The translations under genes and the position numbers were made by a program. From Flavobacterium ginsengisoli (lineage in GTDB: Bacteria > Bacteroidota > Bacteroidia > Flavobacteriales > Flavobacteriaceae), in contig NZ_CP121110.1 of NCBI RefSeq assembly GCF_029625315.1, forward strand, positions 4,430,501 to 4,494,500: DNA of 64,000 nucleotides. Reading direction: 5' to 3'. Shown piece after piece: positions 38,836 to 48,611 of this stretch. A model generated the notes under the pieces. The model was not told the origin of the DNA. It worked only from the letters and a program-made list of their open reading frames with translations, and made no database searches. Within the stretch, counting starts at the first letter, position 1; each line of letters begins with the position of its first letter.

Positions 38836-39170
38836 CTGTTTTTTAACGCAAAGAGCGCAAAGAATTTACGCAAAGTGCATTAAGTTTTGTTTGTTTAAAG
38901 ATTAGAGAGTTCTCAAAGCTTTGTGTATAAAAAGTTAGCCACAGATTAAAAAGATTAACACAGATTTTTTTTTAAAGTTGATATTAATCTCGCAAAGACG
39001 CAGAGACGCGAAGTTTTATAATTAATAAGATAATTAAAAAATAATCTCCCGCAGATTCAGCAGATTTAACAGATTTAAATTTTAATACTTACAATTAATT
39101 TATCTGCTAAATCTGCTGAATCTGCGGGAGACAAAAAAACTTTGCGCCTCTGCGACTTTGCGAGAGATTA
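38836..39170. repeat. Cluster of intergenic inverted repeats
   Basis: 38836-38880 has three CGCAAAG words. 38985-39016 (TAATCTCGCAAAGACGCAGAG) is inverted at 39133-39170, and inside it 39045-39076 (CTCCCGCAGATTCAGCAGAT) is inverted at 39102-39132, making a nested palindrome of about 186 bases. Its right end includes the stop codon of the AraC gene. The rest of 38741-39167 holds nothing else I recognise. Confidence 0.8.
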
Positions 39171-39728
39171 AATATTCTCAATCTGAATACGCTTATTATC
39201 TTTCAATTGTTTAAATGAAGTAGGAGTGTAGCCCGTAATTTTTTTGAACTGATTACTCAAATGTGCTACGTTGCTGTAATTTAGAATATCTGCAATTTCG
39301 CTTAAGGAAAGCTCATTGTAAATCAATAATTCTTTTACTTTTTCGATTTTCTGGCTTATGAAATACTTTTCGATTGTTGTGTTTTCGATTTCAGAAAATA
39401 AATTGCTTAATGAATTATAATCTTGATTTAAATTTTCTGCGAGATATTCTGATAGGTTGATTTTTAAATCATTGTTTTTATGATGAACCAAATCTACAAT
39501 CAGGTTTTTTATTCTTTCGACTGTTTTTGTTTTTTTATCATCGAGTAGATCAAAACCCAAAGATTGCAGGTTCTCTAATAAAATTTCTTTTTGCAAATCG
39601 TTGATTTCTTCCTGTAGTTCAACTTCTCCTAATTCTACAGAAATAGGTTGAAGTCCGAGTTTTTCGAACTCAGACTTCACTACCATTTTGCATCGGCTGC
39701 ACACCATATTTTTGATGTAAAGCTTCAT
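39168..39728 (-). CDS. AraC-type regulator with N-terminal metal-binding (HMA-like) domain
   Basis: 186 residues from ATG at 39728. The N-terminal ~60 residues have an HMA-like pattern: LYIKNMVCSRCKMVVKSEF with a CxxC, and LLENLQSLGFDLLDD. The C-terminal HTH_18 domain has KVKELLIYNELSLSEIADIL and YSNVAHLSNQFKKITGYTPT. There is no cupin sensor domain as in classical AraC. From context and the CxxC it is probably a metal-sensing activator of the copper genes. It starts 2 bases after the DUF3347 gene ends, so the two are one transcript. Confidence 0.88.
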   Translation of the reverse strand: MKLYIKNMVCSRCKMVVKSEFEKLGLQPISVELGEVELQEEINDLQKEILLENLQSLGFDLLDDKKTKTVERIKNLIVDLVHHKNNDLKINLSEYLAENLNQDYNSLSNLFSEIENTTIEKYFISQKIEKVKELLIYNELSLSEIADILNYSNVAHLSNQFKKITGYTPTSFKQLKDNKRIQIENI

Positions 39729-39730
39729 AT

Positions 39731-40262
39731 TTATTTGATCGTTTCTACTACATTTCCGCAAGTCAGCATCGAAGAACCATAATAAGGGTTTTTAACTGCT
39801 TTTTCTTTACTTAACCAATCAGCGTCTGCCATTGGGCAATATTGTTTGTAGATTGGCTGTTCTGGATTAGAAACTTTTATTAAATCGTAAGTGTTTTTAG
39901 ATAAAGATTTAAAAGTTTCACGTTGCTTTTTAAGATCTGTTGTAGCTGAAATACTTTTAGCGTCAGCAGTTAATTTCTTTACCACTTTCATCCAAACCGT
40001 ATGTTCATTGCTTTTTAATTTGTCCATTTTTACGGCAGTAATAGCAGTCAATAATGTTGCTTGCTTTTGCCGAAGTCAATTTGCTATCACTTTTTATAAG
40101 TGCATCTTTAACATCAAAATAAGCGTCATATACAGATTGAAGCTGATTTGTGTCAACGACTTCTGTCGTTCCTGATTCTAATTTTATTGTATTTGCCTGA
40201 ATATTGTTTGCACTAATTAATGCGGTTAGTACAGTTGCTAAAGCTATGATTGATTTTTTCAT
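39731..40262 (-). CDS. DUF3347 exported protein (+1 frameshift at 40059-40064)
   Basis: About 176 residues after repair. Signal peptide IIALATVLTALISANNIQA, then the DUF3347 helical domain: QSVYDAYFDVKDALIKSD, WMKVVKKLTADAKSI, ETFKSLSKNTYDLIKV and the metal-type end YKQYCPMADADWLSKE...NPYYGSSMLTCGNV. Removing the extra base in GCTTGC (plus strand) gives KASAKAATLLTAITAVKM-like continuity (SAKAATLLTAI). In other Bacteroidota, DUF3347 domains occur with CusB-like copper efflux proteins. It is likely a periplasmic copper-binding partner. Confidence 0.87.
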
Positions 40263-40359
40263 TGTATATAATATTTGGTAAAGGATTTATTTTCCTTTAA
40301 AATTAATTAAAAATTTCGTTTAAAAAAAGGCCCAATATGGGCTGTCATAAATGCGATAA

Positions 40360-40719
40360 TTATATTTTCGGCTTCAGCCAAATAGAAGTAAATCCCGCAG
40401 AAATAGTAGAATTACTGTAAGATGAAATTGCGTTTTTTAAAGAAAAATTGAAAACGTCATTTTGCAAATCAAGATCGGTTGAAGTTAAAATAACGAATTG
40501 TAATGCAGAAGTTGTACAGCCAGAATGACTGCATTTTCCATCACAATTGTGTTTTTCTTGTTTTGAAGTTTTCTTTTCGCGACATTTTTTAGAACAGCTG
40601 TTTTCTTCTTTAGAAGCAATTTCTTTGTGATTCCCGATATTACATGCGTAGGTATAACTCGGATTCAAAAAGAAACTAAGTGTTATAAAAAGCAATATTA
40701 TGTGGGTTTTCTGTTTCAA
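40360..40719 (-). CDS. Small Cys/His-rich exported protein in the copper island
   Basis: 119 residues. The start must be TTG at 40719 as no ATG, GTG or other TTG precedes the signal peptide HIILLFITLSFFLNPSYTYA in this frame. The mature part begins with clustered Cys/His/Lys: CNIGNHKEIASKEENSCSKK, HNCDGKCSHSGC. The rest lacks motifs (LQFVILTSTDLDLQND, GFTSIWLKPKI). The Cys/His content and its place 97 bases upstream of the DUF3347 gene suggest a metal-binding accessory. No family recognised. Confidence 0.68.
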   Translation of the reverse strand: MKQKTHIILLFITLSFFLNPSYTYACNIGNHKEIASKEENSCSKKCREKKTSKQEKHNCDGKCSHSGCTTSALQFVILTSTDLDLQNDVFNFSLKNAISSYSNSTISAGFTSIWLKPKI

Positions 40720-40788
40720 AGAAATTGTTTTTGAGGTACAAATTTAGATAAAAATGCGTGAGGAAATCACTTTTTAAGATTTCGCTAA

Positions 40789-41622
40789 CTACAGTTTCTT
40801 AAAATCAGTCGGTTTCATGTTTTTACGTTTTTTGAAATAATTCGTCAAATGACTTTCGTCTGTAAAGCCAAATTCGTACGCAATTTGTTTAATCGGCAAT
40901 TGATTGTTATGAAATCTTTTTTCGATTAAAGTCGTTCTCAAATTATGGATGTATTCGCGATAACTTATGCTGAAAGTTCTTTTAAAATAAGCACTAAAAT
41001 AAGTTTGGGCAATATTAAAATGTTCTGCAATGACTTTTACTTGAACTAGTTTTGGCTGATATATATTTTGATGAATATAATTGGCAATTTGCTCATTATC
41101 CAAATGTGTCGATTGCATCTGTAGATTCATACCGCGAATCGTTTCTTTAATTAAGCCAAAAATGGAAAGAATCTGATAGAAAACAATTGGAGAAGAAGTA
41201 ACGTCAATATAGCGATCGTATGTTACAATGTTTTCAACCGTATTTTTCAAGATCGTTTTGCAAGGTTCATCAAACTTTAAAACCGTTTCTTTTAAGATTT
41301 TATCTCGCATGAAACTTTCGGGAGTATTTACGAGAAATTCATCACAAGTTAGATTTTGTTTGGAATTGAAATAATTATCAGTGAATTTGATAAAAATGAA
41401 TCGTGTACTTTTCTTTATATCGAAATAATGTTCGTCGTCTGGCGAAATCACAAATAAGTCTCCAGCTTTGTATGAAAGGAGATTGTTATTCAAATGATGA
41501 ATGCCACTCCCTTTCTTTATATAAATGATTTCATAATAGGTATGGGTATGTGGAGGAAGATGAAATTTCTCTTCTTCAAATTCATCAAGAACAAGTGTTT
41601 TAAACTGATTTAATTTAGGCAT
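40789..41622 (-). CDS. AraC family transcriptional regulator (cupin sensor)
   Basis: 277 residues. N-terminal cupin: HLPPHTHTYYEIIYIKKGSG and LSYKAGDLFVISPDDEHYFD. C-terminal HTH pair: KVIAEHFNIAQTYFSAYFKR and LPIKQIAYEFGFTDESHLTN with YFKKRKNMKPTDFKKL. It faces away from the MFS transporter gene across 103 bases, the usual arrangement of a regulator and its target. The ligand is unknown. Confidence 0.93.
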   Translation of the reverse strand: MPKLNQFKTLVLDEFEEEKFHLPPHTHTYYEIIYIKKGSGIHHLNNNLLSYKAGDLFVISPDDEHYFDIKKSTRFIFIKFTDNYFNSKQNLTCDEFLVNTPESFMRDKILKETVLKFDEPCKTILKNTVENIVTYDRYIDVTSSPIVFYQILSIFGLIKETIRGMNLQMQSTHLDNEQIANYIHQNIYQPKLVQVKVIAEHFNIAQTYFSAYFKRTFSISYREYIHNLRTTLIEKRFHNNQLPIKQIAYEFGFTDESHLTNYFKKRKNMKPTDFKKL

Positions 41623-41725
41623 AACTTAAATGTACAATTTTATGTCACAAATTTACAATTTTTTTAAAGGTTAACGGTGTTAATTTTGCATCGTAGAAAT
41701 CTATTCCTTTCTACAATAAATCAAA

Positions 41726-42892
41726 ATGAAAAAAAGTCTTATTGCACTCTCTTTAGGAGGGTTAACTATTGGTATTACAGAATTTGTAATGATGGGATTA
41801 CTCCCAGATATTGCTTCAGATATGAAAGTCTCGATTCCGGTTGCTGGATATTTAATTTCGTCTTATGCACTTGGAGTTGTTATTGGAGCGCCTTTATTAG
41901 TAATCGCAGGAAGAAATTATGCGCCTAAAAAAATGCTTTTAATTTTGGCTTTAATGCTGGCAGTTTTTAATGCATTATCAATTATAGCTCCTGATTATAA
42001 TGTTCTATTTGCTTCTCGATTTTTATCTGGATTGCCGCACGGAGCATTCTTTGGAGTGGGAGCGGTAGTCGCAAGCCGTTTGGCAGACAAAGGAAAAGAA
42101 GCGCAGGCAATTTCTATAATGTTTGCTGGTTTAACGATTGCTAATTTAATAGGTGTGCCAATTGGTACTTATATAGGTCACCATTTTATTTGGCGTTATA
42201 CCTTTGTATTAATTGCGATTGTTGGTTTGTTGACCTTTTTGGCAATTTATTTATGGATGCCGAATCTTGAAAAAGGTGAAAGCGTGAATATGAAAACACA
42301 ACTTCAGTTTTTTAAGAAAACAGAAGCATGGTTAATTATCGGAATTACGGCAATTGGTTTTGGAGGTCTTTTTGCTTGGATCAGTTATATTGCTCCTTTA
42401 TTAATTAATGTATCGAAATTTTCACCGGAAGATGTTTCTACAATTTTAATCTTAGCAGGATTAGGAATGGTTGTCGGTAATTTTGTCGGAGGAAAATTGG
42501 CAGATAAATATTCGCCAGCACCAACCGTACTAGCGTTACTATTTGTAATGGTACTTGATTTGTTGATGGTTTACTTTTTCTCTTTCAATCAATATATTTC
42601 ATTGTTTTTGACATTCTTAACAGGAGCAATTTCTTTCTCTGTTATTGCGCCAATTCAGATGCTTATGATTAAGACAGCCAAAGATGCAGAGATGATTGCA
42701 TCAGCAGCGCTTCAAGGAAGTTTTAATATCGGGAATGCTTTAGGAGCTTTCTTAGGAGGACTGCCTTTAGCGACTGGTTATAATTTTGCTTCGCCTAATC
42801 TTATAGGTATTGCAATGGCTATGACCGGAATGGTGATTACATTTATATTGATGAGGTTACATCAAAAACAAGTGCACGTACAAGTCGCATAA
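41726..42892 (+). CDS. MFS transporter, AraJ/YdhP-like drug or sugar exporter
   Basis: 388 residues, 12 predicted helices. Marks of the arabinose-efflux (AraJ/PbuE/YdhP) group: LGGLTIGITEFVMMGLLPDI, SSYALGVVIGAPLL, RFLSGLPHGAFFGVGAVVA and GNFVGGKLADKYSP. These exporters often carry purines, arabinose-like sugars or drugs; the substrate is not determined here. A TAATTTTG -7 box lies at 41681-41688. It is probably regulated by the divergent AraC gene and is followed by a terminator. Confidence 0.92.
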   Translation: MKKSLIALSLGGLTIGITEFVMMGLLPDIASDMKVSIPVAGYLISSYALGVVIGAPLLVIAGRNYAPKKMLLILALMLAVFNALSIIAPDYNVLFASRFLSGLPHGAFFGVGAVVASRLADKGKEAQAISIMFAGLTIANLIGVPIGTYIGHHFIWRYTFVLIAIVGLLTFLAIYLWMPNLEKGESVNMKTQLQFFKKTEAWLIIGITAIGFGGLFAWISYIAPLLINVSKFSPEDVSTILILAGLGMVVGNFVGGKLADKYSPAPTVLALLFVMVLDLLMVYFFSFNQYISLFLTFLTGAISFSVIAPIQMLMIKTAKDAEMIASAALQGSFNIGNALGAFLGGLPLATGYNFASPNLIGIAMAMTGMVITFILMRLHQKQVHVQVA

Positions 42893-42911
42893 CTTTAAAA
42901 TATATTCTTTT

Positions 42912-42946
42912 TAAGGCCCTTAACGTTTGTTTAAGGGCTTTTTTTA
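42912..42946 (+). terminator. Terminator of the MFS gene
   Basis: AAGGCCCTTAA pairs with TTTAAGGGCTT around CGTTTG, followed by T7. The first ~180 bases after it contain nothing else recognised. Confidence 0.85.
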
Positions 42947-43127
42947 TGTCTTCAATGAATCAATTAGCTTAAGAATGTCTTTTCATGAGCAAATGATTTT
43001 ACTTCTATAGTCAGAAAATACTCTTTAAAATAAATCTCATCTTTATTCTGTATTTAAATTTTTTTAGGATCTTTTTAACTTTTTAAGTGTAAAACCAACA
43101 CATAATAAATTTTGTAATTTATATTCA

Positions 43128-43141
43128 TGTAATCGATTGTT
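43128..43141. promoter_or_regulatory. Upstream LacI-type operator (imperfect)
   Basis: TGTAATCGATTGTT matches the perfect 14-base palindrome at 43314-43327 in all but two positions. The 186-base spacing would suit repression by DNA looping. It lies 394 bases before susC. Confidence 0.55.
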
Positions 43142-43305
43142 TTTTTTGTAAAAATCGAATCAAATGAACGATTAATAATAATATTATTAATATTTTATAT
43201 TGATATAAATTACATATGTTACATAAAAAAGCAATAAAATTTCTAATATGTAATTTTTTTTATGAAATTTTTGGGAAATTTTATTTTTCGTTTAAAAAAA
43301 ATATC

Positions 43306-43313
43306 TATGTTTG
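43306..43313 (+). promoter_or_regulatory. -7 box of the SusC/SusD operon
   Basis: TATGTTTG fits TANNTTTG. A clear TTG at -33 is not seen. The box touches the operator that follows, and the leader to susC is then about 195 bases, poor in G and with five ACCAC words (43429-43497). Confidence 0.5.
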
Positions 43314-43327
43314 TGTAATCGATTACA
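43314..43327. promoter_or_regulatory. LacI-family-type operator TGTAATCGATTACA
   Basis: A perfect 14-base palindrome with a central CG, the shape of LacI/GalR-family operators. It directly follows the -7 box, where binding would block initiation. No LacI-family gene is in the window, so the regulator would be encoded elsewhere. Confidence 0.6.
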
Positions 43328-43521
43328 ACTTTTTTTGCATAGTTCGAAAACGATTAAGTAAAAGAGAAGTAAAATGTGCAAGAATAAAGATTTACTTCGG
43401 TGATAAATAAAATACTGTTAAAATAAAAACCACAAAAATTAACCATAAATGAATTGAAAGTAACCACAAAAAACCACTTAAACCACAAAGAAAAACCATT
43501 TAATAACTTAAACAATCAACC

Positions 43522-46500
43522 ATGAACTTTAAAGAATTATTAAACAAAGGAGCAAACTTTTGCTTTAAACTTGTTTTCTTACTGTGCTTATTGATCGGTA
43601 GTCAAATACACGCGCAGGGCACAACGATAGAGGGAACCGTGAAGGATGCCGCGGGACTTTCTCTTCCTGGGGTAAACGTCTTAGAAAAAGGAACTAAGAA
43701 CGGAACTTCTACCGATTTTGACGGGCATTACAAATTAAAGCTTACTAATCCGAAAGCAGTCTTAAGCTTTTCTTTCATAGGATTTAAAAGCATTGACATT
43801 TCTGCAGACGGAAAAACAAAAGTAAATGCAACAATGTCTGAAGATTCTAATAACTTAAATGAAGTTGTTGTAATTGGATATGGAACATCTAAGAAATCTG
43901 ATTTGACTGGAGCAGTTGCTACATTTTCTGGAAGTGAAGTTCGTAAAATTCCAGTGCCAAACGTAGCTGAGGCATTAACAGGACGTATTGCTGGAGTATC
44001 GGTAAGCAGTTCTGAAGGTTCTCCAGATTCAAACGTTCAGATAAGAATTCGAGGAAATGGATCTTTAAGTCAAGATGCTTCTCCATTATATATCGTAGAT
44101 GGATTTCCGGTAAATAATATCAATGATATTTCTTCTTCTGACATTGAAACGATGACAGTTTTGAAAGATGCATCATCTACTGCAATCTATGGTTCTAGAG
44201 GTGCTTATGGAGTTATTATCGTTACAACTAAAAAAGGTAAAGATGGTAAAATAGCAGTTAATTATAATATGTTCTACGGAATGAAAAAGTTGGCTAATAC
44301 TATCGATGTTACATCTCCAGAAGATTACGTAAAATGGCAGTATGAGTATGCTTTACTAGATCAAAGCGATAAAACTATTTTGAGTAATCCAAGTTCTTAT
44401 ACTAAGTATTTTGGTAATTGGCAGGATTATGATATGTACAAAGGTATGAAAGGCAATAACTGGCAAAAGCAAGTTTTTGGACGTACCGGAGAAGTGCAAA
44501 GCCGTGATTTATCTATTCGTGGTGGAAGTGATAAAATGAACTATAACTTCAATTATGCACATTATGATGAAAAAGCAATTATGCTTGGATCAGATTTTAA
44601 AAGAAACAATTTATCTCTTGCTTTAAATAGTAAAGCTTCTGATAAAGTAGATTTAAGTTTTACAGTACGTTACTCTGATACTGAAATTAACGGTGCCGGT
44701 ATGAATGAGCAAAATGAAGCTTCTTCTGCAGATTCTCGTTTAAAAAATATTGTGGGTTATGCACCAATTCCTATTCCAGGTTTAACGACAGACGATACAG
44801 ACGAAGCGGTTGCTAACAACTTAACACATCCTTTTGTTGCTATTACAGATAACAACCGCCAGCAGTTTAGAAAGAACTTTAATACATTGGGAAGTTTTTC
44901 TTGGAAACTTACTTCAGATTTAATATTCAAAACAGAATTAGGTTTAGATAATTACAACTTCCAAGATTATCGTTTCTACGGCCGCACAACGTATTATGTA
45001 AAAAATAATCCTGCAGCCGAAAGACAAGGTATGCCTGCATTGATAATGTCAGATAGAAAAGATACTCGCTTTAGAAATGCAAATACTCTTAACTATGATT
45101 TGAAAAAAATAATGGGAGAAGATCATAGCTTAAAATTACTTTTAGGAGAAGAGTCTATTAATTATAATAGAAATGATTTGACAAGTACAATTCACGGATT
45201 TCCATTATCTTTTGAATTAGATGAAGCAAAAAAATTAACTACACAAGGAACGCCAGTTTCAGTTGATAATTTCTATTTCCCAGATGATAAATTACTTTCT
45301 TTCTTCGGACGTGCAAATTATGATTACAAAGACCGTTATCTTTTAACAGCGACTTATCGTGCCGATGGTTCAAGTAAGTTCTTAGGAAGTAATAAATGGG
45401 GATTTTTCCCAGCAGCAGCAGCAGCTTGGAAAATTTCGGGAGAAGAATTTATGAAAAATGCTTCATGGGTTAATTTGCTTAAATTAAGAGTAAGTTATGG
45501 TGAAGCAGGAAACAATAATATTCCGACAGGACAAATGGTTCAAAGTTTTGCATCTACTACATCTACATGGATTAATGGAGTAGATAGCTATTGGGCGACT
45601 TCAAAAACAATGGCTAATCCAGATTTGAAATGGGAAACTACTGTAACGCAAAATATTGGTTTAGATTACGATCTTTTCAAAAATAAGGTAACAGGATCTG
45701 TTGAGTTTTATAAAAACAAAACAAAAGACTTGCTAATGAATTTTCCAATTTCTGGAGGTTATGACTATCAGTATAGAAATATGGGTGAAATTCAAAACAG
45801 TGGTGTAGAGGCAACTTTAAACCTTAACTTAATTGAAAGACCTAAATATGGAGTAAGCGTATCATTTAACAGCTGCTTTCAATACTAACAGAATTAATTC
45901 TCTTGGTGTAATGAAAGATTTTACATGGTCAAGTGGATGGGCTTCTTCTTCAATCACAGCAGATTATCTTGTAAACGTAGGACAACCTCTAGGGATTATG
46001 TATGGATATAAAAGTGATGGACGTTATGAAGTTTCAGACTTTGATTATAATGCAGGAACTTATACTTTAAAAACAGGAGTTGCAGATGCTAAAACTGTCG
46101 TTGGCCCAATGAAGCCAGGTGCTATGAAATTAAAAGATATTAATGGTGACAATGTTGTAGATAGTAAAGATCTTACTGTTATAGGAAATGCGAATCCAAA
46201 AAGCACTGGAGGTATGGTGTTAAATGCTAATGCTTACGGATTTGATCTTTCTGCAGCTTTTAACTGGAGTATTGGAAACGATGTATACAACGGAAATAAA
46301 ACAGAATTTTCTACTTCAGTTCCTAACGGACAATATAGAAATTTAGGTTCTGAAATGGCAGATGGAAAAAGATGGACAAATCTTGATCCTAATACAGGAC
46401 AACTAGTAACCGATCCTGCTCAGTTAACTGCTTTAAATGCCAATACTACAATGTGGTCTCCATACATGCCTCGTTATGTTTTTACTGATTGGTCTGTTGA

Positions 46501-46750
46501 AGATGGGTCTTTCTTAAGACTTAACAATTTAAGTTTAGGTTACACTACGCCAGATGCGCTAACTTCTGCTCTAGGAATTTCTAAGTTAAGATTTTACTTA
46601 ACAGCTAGTAATGTTTTTGTTTGGACTAAGTACTCAGGTCAAGATCCAGAAGCTTCAACTAGAAGAGCGACACCGTATACTCCAGGAGTTGATTATTCAG
46701 CTTATCCAAGAAGTAGACAGATGATATTTGGTTTAAACCTTAATTTCTAA
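43522..46750 (+). CDS. SusC-like TonB-dependent outer-membrane transporter (+1 frameshift at 45871-45876)
   Basis: About 1,075 residues after repair, the usual SusC size. Signal peptide FCFKLVFLLCLLIGSQIHAQ, a carboxypeptidase-regulatory-like domain (TIEGTVKDAAGLSLPGVNV), the SusC signature NLNEVVVIGYGTSKKSDLTG, a plug domain (VQIRIRGNGSLSQDASPLYI, TVLKDASSTAIYGSRGAYGV) and a 22-strand barrel ending MIFGLNLNF. The frame breaks at AACAGCTGC; without the extra A it reads SVSFNAAFNTNRINSLGVMK. It imports an oligosaccharide with the SusD lid 20 bases downstream. The substrate is unknown. Confidence 0.93.
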
Positions 46751-46770
46751 TTCAGTTAAATTTTCACAAG

Positions 46771-48564
46771 ATGAAACATAAAATATTAATAGCAGGAATG
46801 TTTGTTGCAAGCTTTTTTACTTCTTGCTCAGATGATTACTTAGATGCCCCAGCAAAATCAACATTAGATGAGTCAGTTATTTTTTCTAATCCAGGATTGG
46901 CTGAAGGCGCAATTGATGGAATAAAAATTCCTTTTGCAGAAACGAATTCATATAGAGGCCGTTATCTTCCTTTTTATGGTTTGAATACAGATACAGAATG
47001 GTATAACTCTTCTCAAACTGTAAGTGATGCGTCAGATTTGTGTACTTATGATGCGCAATCGATTAATTCTCAAATGAATACAACTAATAATGCGTGGGCA
47101 ATGATGTACTCAGGTATTGAACGTGCTAATATTGCTATTAGAGGTTTGCGTACTTACGGAAATCCAACTCCTGGATCGGAGCTAGGATATTTATTAGGTG
47201 AGGCATTAACTCTAAGAGCTATTTATTATGCCGATTTAGTAAAAGCATGGGGAGATGTGCCGGCAAGATTTGAACCGTTAAATAACGAAACTTTATATGT
47301 GTCGAAATCAAGCCGTGATGTGATTTACAAGCAGATTATTGCCGATTTAGGAGAAGTCGCAACATTAGTGCCTTGGCCAGGTGGAAGCGCAGCAACAAGT
47401 AGTGTAGAAAGAATTAATAAAGCGTTCGTAAAAGGATTCCGCGCTCGTTTGGCATTGGCTGCCAGCGGTTACCAGCAATATCCTGACGGTATTAGAAGAA
47501 GTACAGATCCTGAATTGTCTGTTGCAAATATGTATGTTCTAGCATTGGCAGAATCTCGTTCTGTTATTGCAAGCGGTTCTGCACATTTAGAGTCTTCATT
47601 TGAAACATTCTGGAAAAAATACAATCAAGAATATATTGTTGCAGGCGGAGAATCTCTATGGGAAATACCTTTTTCAGATGGTAGAGGGCGTATGTTGTTT
47701 ACTTTTGCTGTAAAACATACTACAAACGACCAGTTTCATGCAAATGGAGCGAATCGTGGAGGAACTGCAGGACCACTTCCTACTGTTTTTTATGATTATG
47801 ATCAAGAAGATACAAGAAGAGATGTAACATGTGTTCCTTATAAATATGGTACAGCGGTAAATAATGTTGCTAAGCAAGAATTAGGGGCATTAAATACTTG
47901 GTATTTTGGAAAATATAGATACGAATGGATGACTCGCTTTGTGACATCAACAAATGATGATGGAGTGAATAAAATTTATATGCGATACGCCGAAGTTCTT
48001 TTAATAGCAAGCAGAAGCGAGCAAATGAGTTAGAAGGTCCAGCAGCGGCTGCTCCATATTTAAAAGAAATTAGAAGAAGAGCATTTCCAGCAAGCATCTC
48101 AGAATGAAAAGGTTGATAATTATGTGAATTTACTAACTAGTAAAGTAGCCATGTTTAATGCTCTTGTTGATGAAAACAAGTACGAGTTTACAGGAGAAAT
48201 GGAGCGTAAACAAGCATTGATCCGTTGGAATTTACTTAAGACAAAAATGGATGAAGCTAAAGCTGATATGAAAGATTTGTCTAATCGTTCAGGAAATTAT
48301 AAAGACGTTCCTACTACATTGTATTATAAATACAAAGCAGATAATGTTAGTCTTGATATTTATGGTTTGAACCGTGGAGAAACTACAAACCCGGGAGCAG
48401 ATTATTCGCAATTTACATGGACTTGGACAGGTGCAACAGCAGATACTAAAATCAATACTTTATATAAACCTGGAGTAGATCCAAACAATAGACAATTCTG
48501 GCCAATTTGGAAAGTGTTTATTGAGAGTAGTAATGGAATGCTAACAAATGATTACGGTTATTAA
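46771..48564 (+). CDS. SusD/RagB-like outer-membrane lipoprotein (three +1 frameshifts)
   Basis: About 596 residues after repair. Lipoprotein signal KHKILIAGMFVASFFTSC, SusD N-terminal DDYLDAPAKSTLDES, TPR-like helices (LGYLLGEALTLRAIYYADLV, KAWGDVPARFEPL) and the conserved MRYAEVLLIAAEAANELEGP. The last motif appears only after removing extra bases at 48007-48012 and 48017-48022. A third extra base at 48090-48095 restores FPAASQNEKVDNYVN and brings the frame back, so three insertions cancel. SusD forms the hinged lid over SusC and binds glycan at the surface. Confidence 0.92.
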
Positions 48565-48611
48565 TAACAAGTGATTATAGTTAGTAACGTGAAAATTAAT
48601 AAAGTATAATT

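Noticed and set aside
43216..43410. A 64-codon frame upstream of susC
   Set aside because: It spans the promoter, the operator and an AT-rich leader, has no recognisable product and low-complexity composition, so it is taken as chance.
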